From an uncultured Porphyromonadaceae bacterium (GTDB lineage Bacteria; Bacteroidota; Bacteroidia; Bacteroidales; Muribaculaceae): 20,410 nt of DNA. Below, one piece after another: positions 13,431 through 20,410 of the stretch (within the stretch, counting starts at the first letter, position 1; every line of letters begins with the position of its first letter). The stretch covers positions 1 through 20,410 of the forward strand of contig UQGP01000041.1 of assembly GCA_900540625.1 (NCBI GenBank), given 5' to 3'. Position numbers and translations under genes: made by a program. The notes below the pieces were generated by a model. The model saw only the letters and a program-made list of their open reading frames with translations, had not been told where the DNA came from and ran no database searches.

Positions 13431-14659
13431 AAAAGTCATTCTCAGTAAACATAGACGGTCGTATCTTCAATATAGATGAGGACGCATACGACCTGCTTCA
13501 ATCCTACCTCAAGCAACTGGGCACAGCCTTTGGTAATGGAAACGACTCGGACGAAATAGTCAGCGATATCGAAGCTCGCGTGTCCGAACATTTGGCCGAA
13601 ATGTGTCCCACATCAGTGGTCAGCATCCGCGACATCAACTCCGTCATAGACATCATCGGCCGCCCCGAGCAAATAGGCGCTGAGGCTGCCGCGACATCTG
13701 ACACAGAGGGCGCGGAGAACACTTCGCCATCTACACCTCCACCCTTCCCTTCTCAGGCACAGGCACGCGAAAGCCGCAAGCTGTTCCGCGATGTCGAAGA
13801 CTGCGTATTCGGCGGCGTGCTTTCCGGACTTGCCAAATACAACGGATGGAGTACCACCACAGTACGCCTATGCGCCGTCATAATTGCGCTGCTCACCACC
13901 GTATGGCCGTGCATATTGGCGTACATCATTGCCTGGATAATCATCCCGCCGGCTCAGACTGCCGAGCAAAAGTTGCGTATGGCCGGAATGCCGGTCACCG
14001 CCGCCACCATCGGCCAAACCGTACGCGATACGGCCAACCGCGCCGCCGAAGGCCTGAACAATTCCTTCTTCTCGATACTCGGACGAGCAATAGCTGCATT
14101 TGCCGGATTTATCGCCGGAAGTGTGGGCATAGGATGCGCCATCGGTGCTGTATGTGCTCTACTGCTAATGATTATAGGCATATTCACCTCGCCCGAATGG
14201 GTATTCTCGCACTTCAACATCAGTTGGGACCTACACGGCGAAGTCAACGAATATATCGCCGGATTGGCCATACTTTCGGTATTGATTGCCGTCATCATCC
14301 CCTGTCTGCTGGTCGTTTGGGGCGCTTGCGTAGCTCTCTTCAAAGTCAAAGGTCCTTCACGCGCCACCATTATCACACTGTGTGTCATCGAGTTCATCGT
14401 AATAGTTGCGTCCATCCTGATGTTCAACTACATTGACGCCGTACACACCGCGCATTACATCGAGTGCCATCGCGGCATCTTGGAGACGGTGACCGTCAAC
14501 GATTCGATTCCGACCGATACGACAGCCGTAACCACCGCCTCACAGGCCGCCACGGACGCCGCCACACATACCTCAACGCACGTCGGCGCGTCGCCTGCAG
14601 CAGTCGGCACCGTATTAAGCTGCGCCGCAATCACTTCGGCATTGTTTTTCGCAATCTGA
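13427..14659 (+). CDS. PspC-domain multipass membrane protein
   Basis: A 410-aa protein starting in the ATGA overlap with padR. Residues 1-85 form a soluble N-terminal domain of the kind seen before PspC in Bacteroidota (FSVNIDGRIFNIDEDAYDLL, then a DIEARVSEHLAE / INSVIDIIGRPEQIG helix pair). A proline-rich linker covers about 100-112. The PspC domain lies at about 116-176 (DVEDCVFGGVLSGLAKYNGW followed by a hydrophobic helix). Three or four further membrane segments follow, at about 212-255, 275-305 and 315-335. The tail is a Thr/Ala-rich stretch ending in a hydrophobic VGTVLSCAAITSALFFAI segment. PspC relatives take part in envelope-stress responses. The exact role in this phylum is not known. 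The Thr/Ala tail is the unusual part. Confidence 0.88.
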   Translation: MKKSFSVNIDGRIFNIDEDAYDLLQSYLKQLGTAFGNGNDSDEIVSDIEARVSEHLAEMCPTSVVSIRDINSVIDIIGRPEQIGAEAAATSDTEGAENTSPSTPPPFPSQAQARESRKLFRDVEDCVFGGVLSGLAKYNGWSTTTVRLCAVIIALLTTVWPCILAYIIAWIIIPPAQTAEQKLRMAGMPVTAATIGQTVRDTANRAAEGLNNSFFSILGRAIAAFAGFIAGSVGIGCAIGAVCALLLMIIGIFTSPEWVFSHFNISWDLHGEVNEYIAGLAILSVLIAVIIPCLLVVWGACVALFKVKGPSRATIITLCVIEFIVIVASILMFNYIDAVHTAHYIECHRGILETVTVNDSIPTDTTAVTTASQAATDAATHTSTHVGASPAAVGTVLSCAAITSALFFAI

Positions 14660-14683
14660 CATTAATTAAATTCCATCACATAC

Positions 14684-14722
14684 AACGGGGAGAACGCCGG
14701 CAGACGTCCTCCCCGTTTTCTT
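14684..14722 (+). terminator. Terminator after the PspC gene
   Basis: AACGGGGAG (14684-14692) pairs with CTCCCCGTT (14709-14717), with further pairing inside (ACG / CGT), followed by TTCTTTC. It lies 25 bp past the PspC stop. The T-rich tail is short but the stem is strong. Confidence 0.8.
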
Positions 14723-14772
14723 TCAGAAACGCCGTATTTCGGCCTCAATCGAGCACTCGGATGCGCCCACAT

Positions 14773-14864
14773 TCACAATTCGCTGAATAAATCACTCACA
14801 ATTCACTGAACAAACTGCTCACAAATCACTGAATAAATCACTCACAATTCACTGAATAAAGGCA
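14773..14864. repeat. Tandem repeat, four copies of a 23-bp unit
   Basis: Units at 14773-14795, 14796-14818, 14819-14841 and 14842-14864 lie head to tail without gaps. The shared core is TCACAATTCACTGAATAAA with a variable 4-base end, and the third unit has TCACAAATCACTGAATAAA. The block is intergenic, between the convergent PspC and outer-membrane protein genes, and has no coding potential. The rest of the 261-bp gap holds only the terminator. Confidence 0.9.
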
Positions 14865-14920
14865 CAACTTGCAGTATATCCGGAAATTGCATCAGCCTTG
14901 AGTGAGTAGTCCGAAAATCA

Positions 14921-15529
14921 TCAAAAGGCTATACTGAAATTGAGGCACACCGAGTGTGTCTTGTATTTCGGATTATAATCCGTAAAGTCTTTGGGGTTGC
15001 CGTCGAAGAGCTTGAAACTCGAGTACGAATAGGTCAGCGAAAGTCCGAAGCGGTCAAAATTCATCAATAGGCCGCCTTCGGCTCGCCAATACGCCCAGTC
15101 GGAGTTGTGACTACCGATGGCCGGAGGAGCTATTGTCAGACCCGGCATAAAAACCAAGCGTAAATCGCCGCCTATACTCGGAATGCGAAAAAGCGTGGGC
15201 GTGCGCAGTATCACCGAAGGTTTGAAAACAAAGCGTGTACAATATTCGTCCGGATCATGCGTCTCGTAATAATCCGAATCCCAAGCATAAAAAGGCCTAA
15301 CTTCGCCGGCAAAACCTATGGACGCCGCCACACCGGTATACGGGGTGGACATCCATGCGATGCCGAAATGTGCCTCCCATCCGTCAGTATTCAGTCCTGC
15401 CTGCATATAGCCACGCCAGTGGTAAGGACGCGTTTCGTCCTGAGCACGACATTCATCCGCAACGAATATAAACAGCATTATCACTGCGACATACTTCCAA
15501 GCACGGGACATAATCCGAGACTTTTTCAT
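14921..15529 (-). CDS. Putative outer-membrane beta-barrel protein
   Basis: A 202-aa protein that I cannot place in a named family. The ATG at 15529 (MKKSRIMSRAWKYVAVIMLF) is chosen because it gives a proper signal peptide ending near residue 30 (FVADECRAQ). The frame continues upstream but runs into the divergent lipoprotein gene; ATG 15511 is a close alternative. The mature part is rich in alternating aromatic strands (YHWRGYMQAGLNTDG, HFGIAWMSTPYTGVAASIGF, LLMNFDRFGLSLTYSYSSF). It ends in CLNFSIAF, with the terminal phenylalanine typical of Bam-inserted barrels. About eight strands would fit the size. The function is unknown. It faces a NigD-like lipoprotein gene across a 124-bp gap. Confidence 0.75.
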   Translation of the reverse strand: MKKSRIMSRAWKYVAVIMLFIFVADECRAQDETRPYHWRGYMQAGLNTDGWEAHFGIAWMSTPYTGVAASIGFAGEVRPFYAWDSDYYETHDPDEYCTRFVFKPSVILRTPTLFRIPSIGGDLRLVFMPGLTIAPPAIGSHNSDWAYWRAEGGLLMNFDRFGLSLTYSYSSFKLFDGNPKDFTDYNPKYKTHSVCLNFSIAF

Positions 15530-15553
15530 AACTTTGCGTATTGGTTGGCGCTG

Positions 15554-15561
15554 CAAATTTA
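15554..15561 (-). promoter_or_regulatory. -7 element for the putative outer-membrane protein gene
   Basis: Reads TAAATTTG on the minus strand, an exact TAnnTTTG, 24 nt upstream of the chosen ATG. It supports the start at 15529, because a start at 15685 would lie upstream of its own promoter. Confidence 0.5.
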
Positions 15562-15653
15562 CGCTTTTTTCGTTATCAAGATGCAAGATTGCACACGATA
15601 CGGGATTTACAATGCAAAAAAGCATAAGAACAATCAATAAACAACACTCGAAT

Positions 15654-16376
15654 ATGAACAAGTTCAAATATCTTACATTTGCCATCGCGATGGTTCTGCC
15701 CTTTGGGCTTCAATCCTGTTTAAACAATGAGGATGACATCCGCGACCGTCCAACGGCTTTGGTAACCGTGGTTCCGCAAAAAGACGGCGGGTTTGTGATG
15801 AATCTCGATGATGCAACAGTGCTGATTCCCACCAATATGAGAAAGTCTCCATACGGCGACAAGGAAGTGCGCGCGTTGGTCAATTACGTTGAGGACGGCA
15901 GCCGAGCCACCGAACGACGAGTCAAAGTGGTATGGATAGACAGCATACGCACCAAGATGCCCGAAAAAACCTTGGGCAGTGCAACCGCTGATGACGAAAA
16001 ATACGGCAAAGACCCTGTCGAGATAGTGCGCGACTGGGTGACAATAGCCGAAGACGGATACCTGACACTGCGTTTCCGCACCATCTGGGGCAAACGAGGC
16101 ATCAAGCACTCACTCAACCTCGTAACCGACACCGACGCCAAAGATCCTTATGTGCTCGAGTTGAGACACAACGCGCACAAAGACGTAGACGGCGTGATGG
16201 GCGATGCACTCATTGCCTTCAACCTCAACGGCCTGGACTTCGGGGACAAGAGCACGGCTAAATTCACGCTGAAATGGAAATCTTTTTCCGGCATAAAGTC
16301 CGCCACTTTCGAACTCAAAAAACGAGTAGTATCTTCCACGCCTCAAGGCATGGCTTATAGTTTATATGTAGAGTAA
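15654..16376 (+). CDS. NigD-like lipoprotein
   Basis: A 240-aa lipoprotein starting at ATG 15654. The signal peptide ends in a lipobox, FGLQSC with Cys22, followed by an acidic LNNEDD stretch, which in Bacteroidota favours export to the outer membrane or surface. The mature protein matches the NigD-like family: TALVTVVPQKDGGFVMNLDD, the ATVLIPTNM and SPYGDKEVRALVNY strands, then VVWIDSIRTKMPEK, and the C-terminal half with DGYLTLRFRTIWG and ELRHN. The molecular function of NigD proteins is unknown. It lies 103 bp upstream of the sigma/anti-sigma pair on the same strand. As I recall, a nigD gene belongs to the regulon of the Bacteroides Dma1/Das1 pair that controls vesicle formation, which would make this neighbourhood meaningful. 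Confidence 0.88.
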   Translation: MNKFKYLTFAIAMVLPFGLQSCLNNEDDIRDRPTALVTVVPQKDGGFVMNLDDATVLIPTNMRKSPYGDKEVRALVNYVEDGSRATERRVKVVWIDSIRTKMPEKTLGSATADDEKYGKDPVEIVRDWVTIAEDGYLTLRFRTIWGKRGIKHSLNLVTDTDAKDPYVLELRHNAHKDVDGVMGDALIAFNLNGLDFGDKSTAKFTLKWKSFSGIKSATFELKKRVVSSTPQGMAYSLYVE

Positions 16377-16408
16377 TATTCCTTAGCTCGACCGAGACGA
16401 ACGGTTGG

Positions 16409-16435
16409 GCGGGTCGCGAAAATTCCGCGACCCGC
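16409..16435 (+). terminator. GC-rich hairpin after the NigD-like gene
   Basis: GCGGGTCGCG (16409-16418) and CGCGACCCGC (16426-16435) form a perfect 10-bp stem around AAAATTC, 32 bp past the NigD stop and 44 bp before the sigma-factor start. No T-tract follows. Its design (GCG-purines-ATTCCGCG) is like that of the hairpin at 123-149. Confidence 0.55.
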
Positions 16436-16479
16436 TCTCACCGTCAAAAGCGAGACTTAACTTCGACTTTACCTCCAAT

Positions 16480-17052
16480 ATGCCCGGCAGCGGCACGACA
16501 CCTGACAACGAACAGCAAATGGCTCTGCGCCTGCATCAAGGCGACCGCGCGGCTTTGCGTGCGGTTTACGATGCATATGCACGCTACCTTACTGCCGTAT
16601 GCACCCGTTACATTGCCGATGACGATGATGTCAAGGACGTACTCCAAGAGGCATTTATTCGCATTTACGATGCAGCCGGGTCGTTTGAGTACCGCGGCAG
16701 CGGATCGTTCAAAGGCTGGCTGACGCGCATCGTGGTCAATCAGGCACTCAAGCACCTACGAGACAGCAAGACCGTATTTGTCCCGCTATCACCCCAACAG
16801 GAAAACCTTGCAGACGAAGACCCGGACACGGAACAAGTCCCGGCCGCAGTGATACACAAGATGATACGCGAGTTGCCGGACGGGTATAGGGCCGTGTTCA
16901 ACCTCTATGTCCTCGAACAACAGTCGCATAAGGAAATAGCCGCACTGCTCGGCATCTCCGAAAGCACCTCCGCCTCACAATTGCACCGAGCCAAAGCCTT
17001 GCTCGCTTCCAAAATCAACAAATACCGAACCGCACAAAATTCCGTCTCATGA
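16480..17052 (+). CDS. ECF RNA polymerase sigma factor
   Basis: A 190-aa sigma-70-family factor of the extracytoplasmic-function class. The start is the ATG at 16480 (MPGSGTTPDNEQQMALRLHQ). The frame upstream needs a TTG and runs through the hairpin at 16409-16435. Region 2 spans about 20-92: VYDAYARYLTAVCTRYIADD, DVLQEAFIRIYD for core binding and -10 recognition, then SFKGWLTRIVVNQALKHLR. Region 4 spans about 124-175: IRELPDGYRAVFNLYVLEQQ, then SHKEIAALLGISESTSASQL as the -35 helix-turn-helix. It overlaps the next gene by four bases (ATGA), so sigma and its presumed anti-sigma are translationally coupled. The partner is not a FecR protein and no TonB transporter is near, which separates it from the polysaccharide/siderophore type. 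Confidence 0.94.
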   Translation: MPGSGTTPDNEQQMALRLHQGDRAALRAVYDAYARYLTAVCTRYIADDDDVKDVLQEAFIRIYDAAGSFEYRGSGSFKGWLTRIVVNQALKHLRDSKTVFVPLSPQQENLADEDPDTEQVPAAVIHKMIRELPDGYRAVFNLYVLEQQSHKEIAALLGISESTSASQLHRAKALLASKINKYRTAQNSVS

Positions 17053-18320
17053 AAGAAGACCGGCTCAAAGACATACGCGACAAAATGTCCGATTACGAAG
17101 CCGAGGTGCCACAAGATTTGTGGTCCGCTATCGATTCGGCTGTCGGGCGCCGACAACAGAAGAAGCTATGGATACGCGCAGGACGTTATGCAGCGGCCGC
17201 CGTTGTAGTAGCGGCCATCGGCCTCGGCATATATATCTTACAACCGGACAGCACCTTGGTTGTACATAGCGAAAGCAATCCAAACACTCGAGCACAGGCA
17301 TCCGCGAACAATGCACCTGCCGTCACGAGTGCCGATGCCGACCCGGGTAATAATTCGGCGGCCGAAATACGAGCTTCGGAGTTCGAACATACACCATATG
17401 CAACCCTTGCCGAGGCAAAACCGGTAATTGTCGAGGTCATCGAGGGTACATCGTCGATGCAAATCAAATCCGACGGCGAAAGCCTGAATGTGCATCCCGT
17501 CGACTCAAATGAATCCGCTTCCGAGGCTTTTACGCACTCACTACCGCCCATAAGCCACGAGGTAAAGCAAGACAAGACAGTCACCTACAACAGCCGACAG
17601 CGCGATAGGCAACAACAGCAAGAGGCTTATGACTCAGGTCGTCTGGCCGCATCCATATACACCACAGCCGGCACAGGCGGCACGTCTATGCAACGATATA
17701 CATCTTTCGGTCTGATGGGTATTGACCCGGGTGATGCCAATTGGAAGGATGACCCATATATGGGGATGCTCGTAACGAATAAAGGCCATCTTGCCGACCG
17801 CCGCGTACGCCATCGCCTGCCGGTTCATGCCGGAGCTTCCATAGCCTACCGCATCAATGACCGGGTGTCAGTAGAGACCGGCATTGCATACTCATACCTC
17901 TCAGCCGACATTCACGAAGGCAGCGACTCGTATTATTTTGCCGGAGAACAAAGCCTGCATTATGTAGGCATTCCCGTGGGCGTGCGCGTACGTGCCATGT
18001 CGTGGAAAAATTTCGATATATATGTCGGCGCCGGATTCGAGGCCGACAAATGCGTATCGGGAACGCTAAAAAAAGCTTATGTCATCAACGGCCAAACGCG
18101 CGATGACGGGCACGAAAGCATCAGCATCCGCCCGTTGCAATGGTCAGTAAACGCCGGCGCCGGAGTGCAATACAACATCTCGTCGATGGTGGGCATATAT
18201 GCCGAACCGGGTCTAAGCTACTACTTTGACAATGGCTCGAACATCGAAACCATATACAGCGAAAAGCCTTTGAATTTCAACCTCAACATCGGACTGCGTG
18301 TCAGCTTCGGCAGCCGATAA
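17049..18320 (+). CDS. Barrel-tailed anti-sigma factor spanning both membranes (Dma-like)
   Basis: A 423-aa protein translationally coupled to the ECF sigma gene. Residues 1-42 are a charged cytoplasmic segment with the DIRDKMSDYEAEVPQDLWSA motif seen in this protein class. A single membrane helix at about 46-65 (YAAAAVVVAAIGLGIYIL) follows. A long polar linker at about 70-230 includes a RQQQQEAYD run. The last about 170 residues are an outer-membrane beta-barrel domain with alternating strands: HAGASIAYRINDRVSVETGI, YVGIPVGVRVRAMS, YVGAGFEADK, VNAGAGVQYNIS, FNLNIGLRVSFGSR. The layout implies one polypeptide crossing the inner membrane, periplasm and outer membrane while holding the sigma factor in the cytoplasm. 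This is the architecture described for dual membrane-spanning anti-sigma (Dma) proteins of Bacteroides, which control vesicle production. The anti-sigma role here is inferred. Confidence 0.82.
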   Translation: MKEDRLKDIRDKMSDYEAEVPQDLWSAIDSAVGRRQQKKLWIRAGRYAAAAVVVAAIGLGIYILQPDSTLVVHSESNPNTRAQASANNAPAVTSADADPGNNSAAEIRASEFEHTPYATLAEAKPVIVEVIEGTSSMQIKSDGESLNVHPVDSNESASEAFTHSLPPISHEVKQDKTVTYNSRQRDRQQQQEAYDSGRLAASIYTTAGTGGTSMQRYTSFGLMGIDPGDANWKDDPYMGMLVTNKGHLADRRVRHRLPVHAGASIAYRINDRVSVETGIAYSYLSADIHEGSDSYYFAGEQSLHYVGIPVGVRVRAMSWKNFDIYVGAGFEADKCVSGTLKKAYVINGQTRDDGHESISIRPLQWSVNAGAGVQYNISSMVGIYAEPGLSYYFDNGSNIETIYSEKPLNFNLNIGLRVSFGSR

Positions 18321-18367
18321 CCGCCTCCGGTCTTTCTTGTCAGCGTCTCAAACCGAGCATCTTACGA

Positions 18368-19069
18368 CTAAAAAGGCCATCTTGTGCCATTCGAAGCCGA
18401 ACGACATGCCGTCTGTCGCTGTGAAGCGACAATCTGCGGGTCATTGCCGTTTCGGACAGCCTGGGTAAGCTCATCCATAATCTCGTACTTGTTCCCGAAA
18501 TCGGCATTCGGCCGATTCATAAGTTCGGAAACAGCATTATTCACTTCGTGCGGATGCAGGATATAAGTATCTGTCGAATAGTACGTAACATTTCGGAAAA
18601 AGCAGTTACCATAGAACACGATAATCGAGTATATGGGCGTATTCGGATTTTGCGGCAAACGACTGCGTAACGCCCTAATATGCCCTTGGTTCTGCATTAT
18701 CGGATTGTAGAAGCGGCTCTTAAACCGACCGTATGCCAGAACCTTGGTCCAATATCGTTGGCCCTCGTTGCCGAAAATCCAGCCGCCATAATCCTTGACC
18801 TCGAAGACTATAAGTCCGGCACTTGTGGCCACAGCCAAGTCTATCTGTGTGTATTCGCCGTTTGGCTTTTGTACGTACAGATCATGGAATATTGCCCGCG
18901 GATTGATGCCCATTCTCAGAAGCCTCAGCACCAGCCTGCGTTCCGAGCGCTCGCCTCTGTCCGGCGATGTAACCTTCCCGATAAGTTCGTTGTTGCGAGC
19001 ATTGACATAAAACCAATACGCAACGGCCGCGATAACCGCCAAAAATAGTATAACCTGTATAGCCAACAT
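18368..19069 (-). CDS. Membrane-anchored NERD (nuclease-related) domain protein
   Basis: A 233-aa protein. Residues 3-22 form one membrane helix (AIQVILFLAVIAAVAYWFYV) with the rest probably cytoplasmic. The NERD domain covers about 38-160. Its restriction-endonuclease-like core residues are present: Glu43 (DRGERSERR), Asp77 (TQIDLAVAT) and Glu90/Lys92 (GLIVFEVKDYGGWIFG), followed by FYNPIMQNQGHIRALR, typical of the family. NERD proteins are predicted nucleases of unsettled function, some in defence or plasmid contexts. No partner domain such as a helicase or kinase is fused. It is convergent with the anti-sigma gene (47 bp between) and 78 bp downstream of the SPOR lipoprotein gene on the same strand. 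It might belong to that transcript, but no promoter or terminator decides this. Confidence 0.88.
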   Translation of the reverse strand: MLAIQVILFLAVIAAVAYWFYVNARNNELIGKVTSPDRGERSERRLVLRLLRMGINPRAIFHDLYVQKPNGEYTQIDLAVATSAGLIVFEVKDYGGWIFGNEGQRYWTKVLAYGRFKSRFYNPIMQNQGHIRALRSRLPQNPNTPIYSIIVFYGNCFFRNVTYYSTDTYILHPHEVNNAVSELMNRPNADFGNKYEIMDELTQAVRNGNDPQIVASQRQTACRSASNGTRWPF

Positions 19070-19147
19070 CTAAAAGCGAGATTTTTTCGTCTTTGATAAT
19101 GCCGCGAGGCCCTGTTTTCGTGAAATCATGCCTTGCGCTTGATATTT

Positions 19148-19657
19148 TTAGCGGGCGGGACGGAGGAGAAAGGGCAGCGGGTCGCGGAGGCGGAAAGGCG
19201 GATTGGCTCGCATGCGCTTGAGGGCGGCCACAGCCTGAGCCTGATCATCATAGTCCTGAGCCACGACATAATAGTACGGCTCGGCGGTTTGCACCACAAA
19301 GGCGTCCGTATAGCCCATATCACGCAGGCGTTGGCGCATGGAATTGGCGTTAAACAGCTGCTTGAATTGCCCTATAATGAGATTATAGGTCTTGAGCTTG
19401 TTCGGCACGCTGTCGCCCGGGGTGATGAACACGCGTTGGATGCGTGTGGCCACGGTATCGCCGCCGACAATTGACTCGGAGACACGCATATCGCGGCGAT
19501 AGCGTCCGTAGATGGTTTGTTCGAATTCGAGGTGCGTGGTATCCTGCGCCGTCATTGTACGCTCATAGGCGGTGCGGTAGTTCTTCTCGGTGGTTTTGCA
19601 CGAGGTTATAAGTATCGTGACCAAAGCGGTTATGGCCAATATGCCGTACAGTTTCAT
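19148..19657 (-). CDS. SPOR-domain lipoprotein
   Basis: A 169-aa lipoprotein. The signal peptide ends in LITSC, so Cys20 would be the lipidated residue. Residues about 86-150 match a SPOR domain: LKTYNLIIGQFKQLFNANSM, then QRLRDMGYTDAFVVQTAEPY and YYVVAQDYDDQAQAVAALKRM. SPOR domains bind septal peptidoglycan stripped of stem peptides, so a role at the division site or in the cell wall is likely. The middle region (residues 35-80) has no recognisable domain. It starts 32 bp after the phosphoesterase stop and is probably co-transcribed with it. Confidence 0.85.
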   Translation of the reverse strand: MKLYGILAITALVTILITSCKTTEKNYRTAYERTMTAQDTTHLEFEQTIYGRYRRDMRVSESIVGGDTVATRIQRVFITPGDSVPNKLKTYNLIIGQFKQLFNANSMRQRLRDMGYTDAFVVQTAEPYYYVVAQDYDDQAQAVAALKRMRANPPFRLRDPLPFLLRPAR

Positions 19658-19689
19658 TTATCCTTTTCGTTGTTGATGTTCGGTATTTC

Positions 19690-20193
19690 TCAGATGATTT
19701 TCTTGCCTAATTCGATGACCTGCAAGTCGCGGATGTCGATGCCGTCGATGGTGAGGCGTACCAGTGTACGTACCTGCTGCCATCCCTGCGTGCCGGCGGC
19801 GCCGGGATTGATATGCAGCACCCCGAGGCTTTTGTCATACATCACGCGTAAGATGTGGCTATGGCCGTCCACCATCAGTTGCGGACGCGTGCGACGCAGC
19901 AGCGCATACATCCCGGATGTATAGTGTCCCGGATACCCGCCGATATGGGTAAGCACCACGTGTACGCCTTCCACCTCGAATTGCAGCAACTCGGGGCAAA
20001 CGCGTGCCACATCGCCATGGTCGATATTGCCGCGTACGGCACGCACCATCGGGCCTATGGCTTGTAGCCGCAGCAACAGGTCAATGTCGCCGATGTCCCC
20101 GGCGTGCCAAATCTCATCGCAGTCCTTGAAATGGACGGCGTAACGGTCATCCCACGTGCTATGCGTGTCCGACAAAATGCCTATACGTTTCAT
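19690..20193 (-). CDS. YfcE/MJ0936-type metallophosphoesterase
   Basis: A 167-aa calcineurin-like phosphoesterase. The ATG at 20193 (MKRIGILSDTHSTWDD) is chosen because the fold begins there; the frame continues 14 codons upstream through a hairpin. All metal ligands are visible: Asp9 and His11 (SDTH), Asp33 (HAGDIGD), Asn56 (RGNIDH), His83 (LTHIGG), and His111 and His113 (DGHSHI). The length is ordinary for the family, whose members hydrolyse phosphodiesters in vitro; the natural substrate is usually unknown. It heads a probable operon with the SPOR lipoprotein 32 bp downstream. Confidence 0.92.
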   Translation of the reverse strand: MKRIGILSDTHSTWDDRYAVHFKDCDEIWHAGDIGDIDLLLRLQAIGPMVRAVRGNIDHGDVARVCPELLQFEVEGVHVVLTHIGGYPGHYTSGMYALLRRTRPQLMVDGHSHILRVMYDKSLGVLHINPGAAGTQGWQQVRTLVRLTIDGIDIRDLQVIELGKKII

Positions 20194-20214
20194 CCCTGAT
20201 ATTGCTATATTTGC

Positions 20215-20262
20215 GGCTACGGCGACCGTCGGCATTTGTCTGCCGCCCCGGCCGCCGTAGCC
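20215..20262. other. Nested hairpin upstream of the phosphoesterase gene
   Basis: GGCTACGGCG (20215-20224) pairs with CGCCGTAGCC (20253-20262), and CGGCA (20230-20234) with TGCCG (20241-20245). It lies between the end of the truncated gene and the phosphoesterase start. It may be the terminator of the former, although no T-tract follows on the minus strand. Confidence 0.5.
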
Positions 20263-20312
20263 ATTTTGGTGCTGCTATATCCGTGCAATTTGATGCCGAA
20301 GCATCTTTCGCT

Positions 20313-20410
20313 TTATTTCATCTTCTTTGCCGTAGCGGCAGGCACCGCATCGCGATGCACGTAGATACCTATGGTCTTGGCCAGGAAGAACGGCTCGCTT
20401 ACGTAGATGT
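20313..20410 (-). CDS. C-terminal end of an unidentified gene, cut by the window edge
   Basis: An open frame on the minus strand enters from the window edge and stops at TAA (20315-20313). The 32 visible residues include YVSEPFFLAKTIGIYVH and end ATAKKMK. It is too short to assign. Codon use resembles the neighbouring genes, and the stop lies about 120 bp before the phosphoesterase start with a hairpin between, as expected for a real upstream gene. Confidence 0.55.
   Translation of the reverse strand, partial: IYVSEPFFLAKTIGIYVHRDAVPAATAKKMK

Noticed and set aside
14773..14864. CRISPR array
   Set aside because: The 23-bp units are directly adjacent with no unique spacers, and no cas genes are present.
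15529..15536. Exact TAnnTTTG on the plus strand as the NigD promoter
   Set aside because: It overlaps the divergent gene's start codon, would give a leader of over 100 nt, and has no -33 partner, so a chance match is likely.
17049..18320. Ordinary FecR-type anti-sigma factor
   Set aside because: There is no FecR domain and no SusC/TonB-type transporter beside it. The C-terminal domain is a beta-barrel instead.

Overview
The window reads as a chromosomal segment from a gut-type member of the Bacteroidales, most likely a Muribaculaceae relative. This is an inference from gene content: NigD-like lipoprotein, PspC/PadR pair, WYL regulator, barrel-type anti-sigma protein, and a C-terminal Por/T9SS-like sorting domain. 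Start regions lack Shine-Dalgarno sequences, and several genes are preceded by the Bacteroidota -7 promoter element TAnnTTTG. There are no tRNA, rRNA or CRISPR features. Coding density is normal apart from one insertion sequence.

Left part (1-3900, all minus strand): a WYL-domain regulator (3823-2759) closes with a clear intrinsic terminator. After it comes a repeat-rich, gene-free stretch of about 180 bp. Then a two-gene unit follows: a 107-aa two-helix membrane protein and a large reverse transcriptase with an LPQG / YRDD active site and a long non-RT C-terminus. A strongly structured segment lies just past the RT stop. The layout resembles the defence-associated UG/Abi reverse transcriptases. 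The RT plus small membrane protein plus repeat/structured flanks is the best candidate for an undescribed system here.

Middle (3900-9200): a secreted 843-aa phosphodiester glycosidase with an Ig-like domain and a sorting-type C-terminus; a complete IS3-family element (6612-8137) with orfA/orfB, an A7 frameshift site, imperfect inverted repeats and a possible 3-bp target duplication; a 17-bp-arm palindrome; and a SIMPL-domain protein.

Central metabolism (9200-12940): ilvA-type threonine ammonia-lyase with an ACT domain is divergent from an nfnAB-like pair (electron-bifurcating NADH/ferredoxin:NADP oxidoreductase), each with a -7 element in the shared 165-bp gap. The nfn pair ends at a strong terminator.

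Right part (13000-20410): a PadR regulator with a palindrome sitting inside its own promoter is translationally coupled to a PspC-domain membrane protein. A 4 x 23-bp tandem repeat follows. A putative outer-membrane protein gene is divergent from a NigD-like lipoprotein gene. An ECF sigma factor overlaps by ATGA a protein with a cytoplasmic N-terminus, one inner-membrane helix, a periplasmic linker and an outer-membrane barrel. That last layout is the one described for dual membrane-spanning anti-sigma factors (Dma) in Bacteroides. On the minus strand lie a membrane-anchored NERD nuclease-like protein, a SPOR-domain lipoprotein, a YfcE-type metallophosphoesterase, and the last 32 residues of an unidentified gene cut by the window edge.
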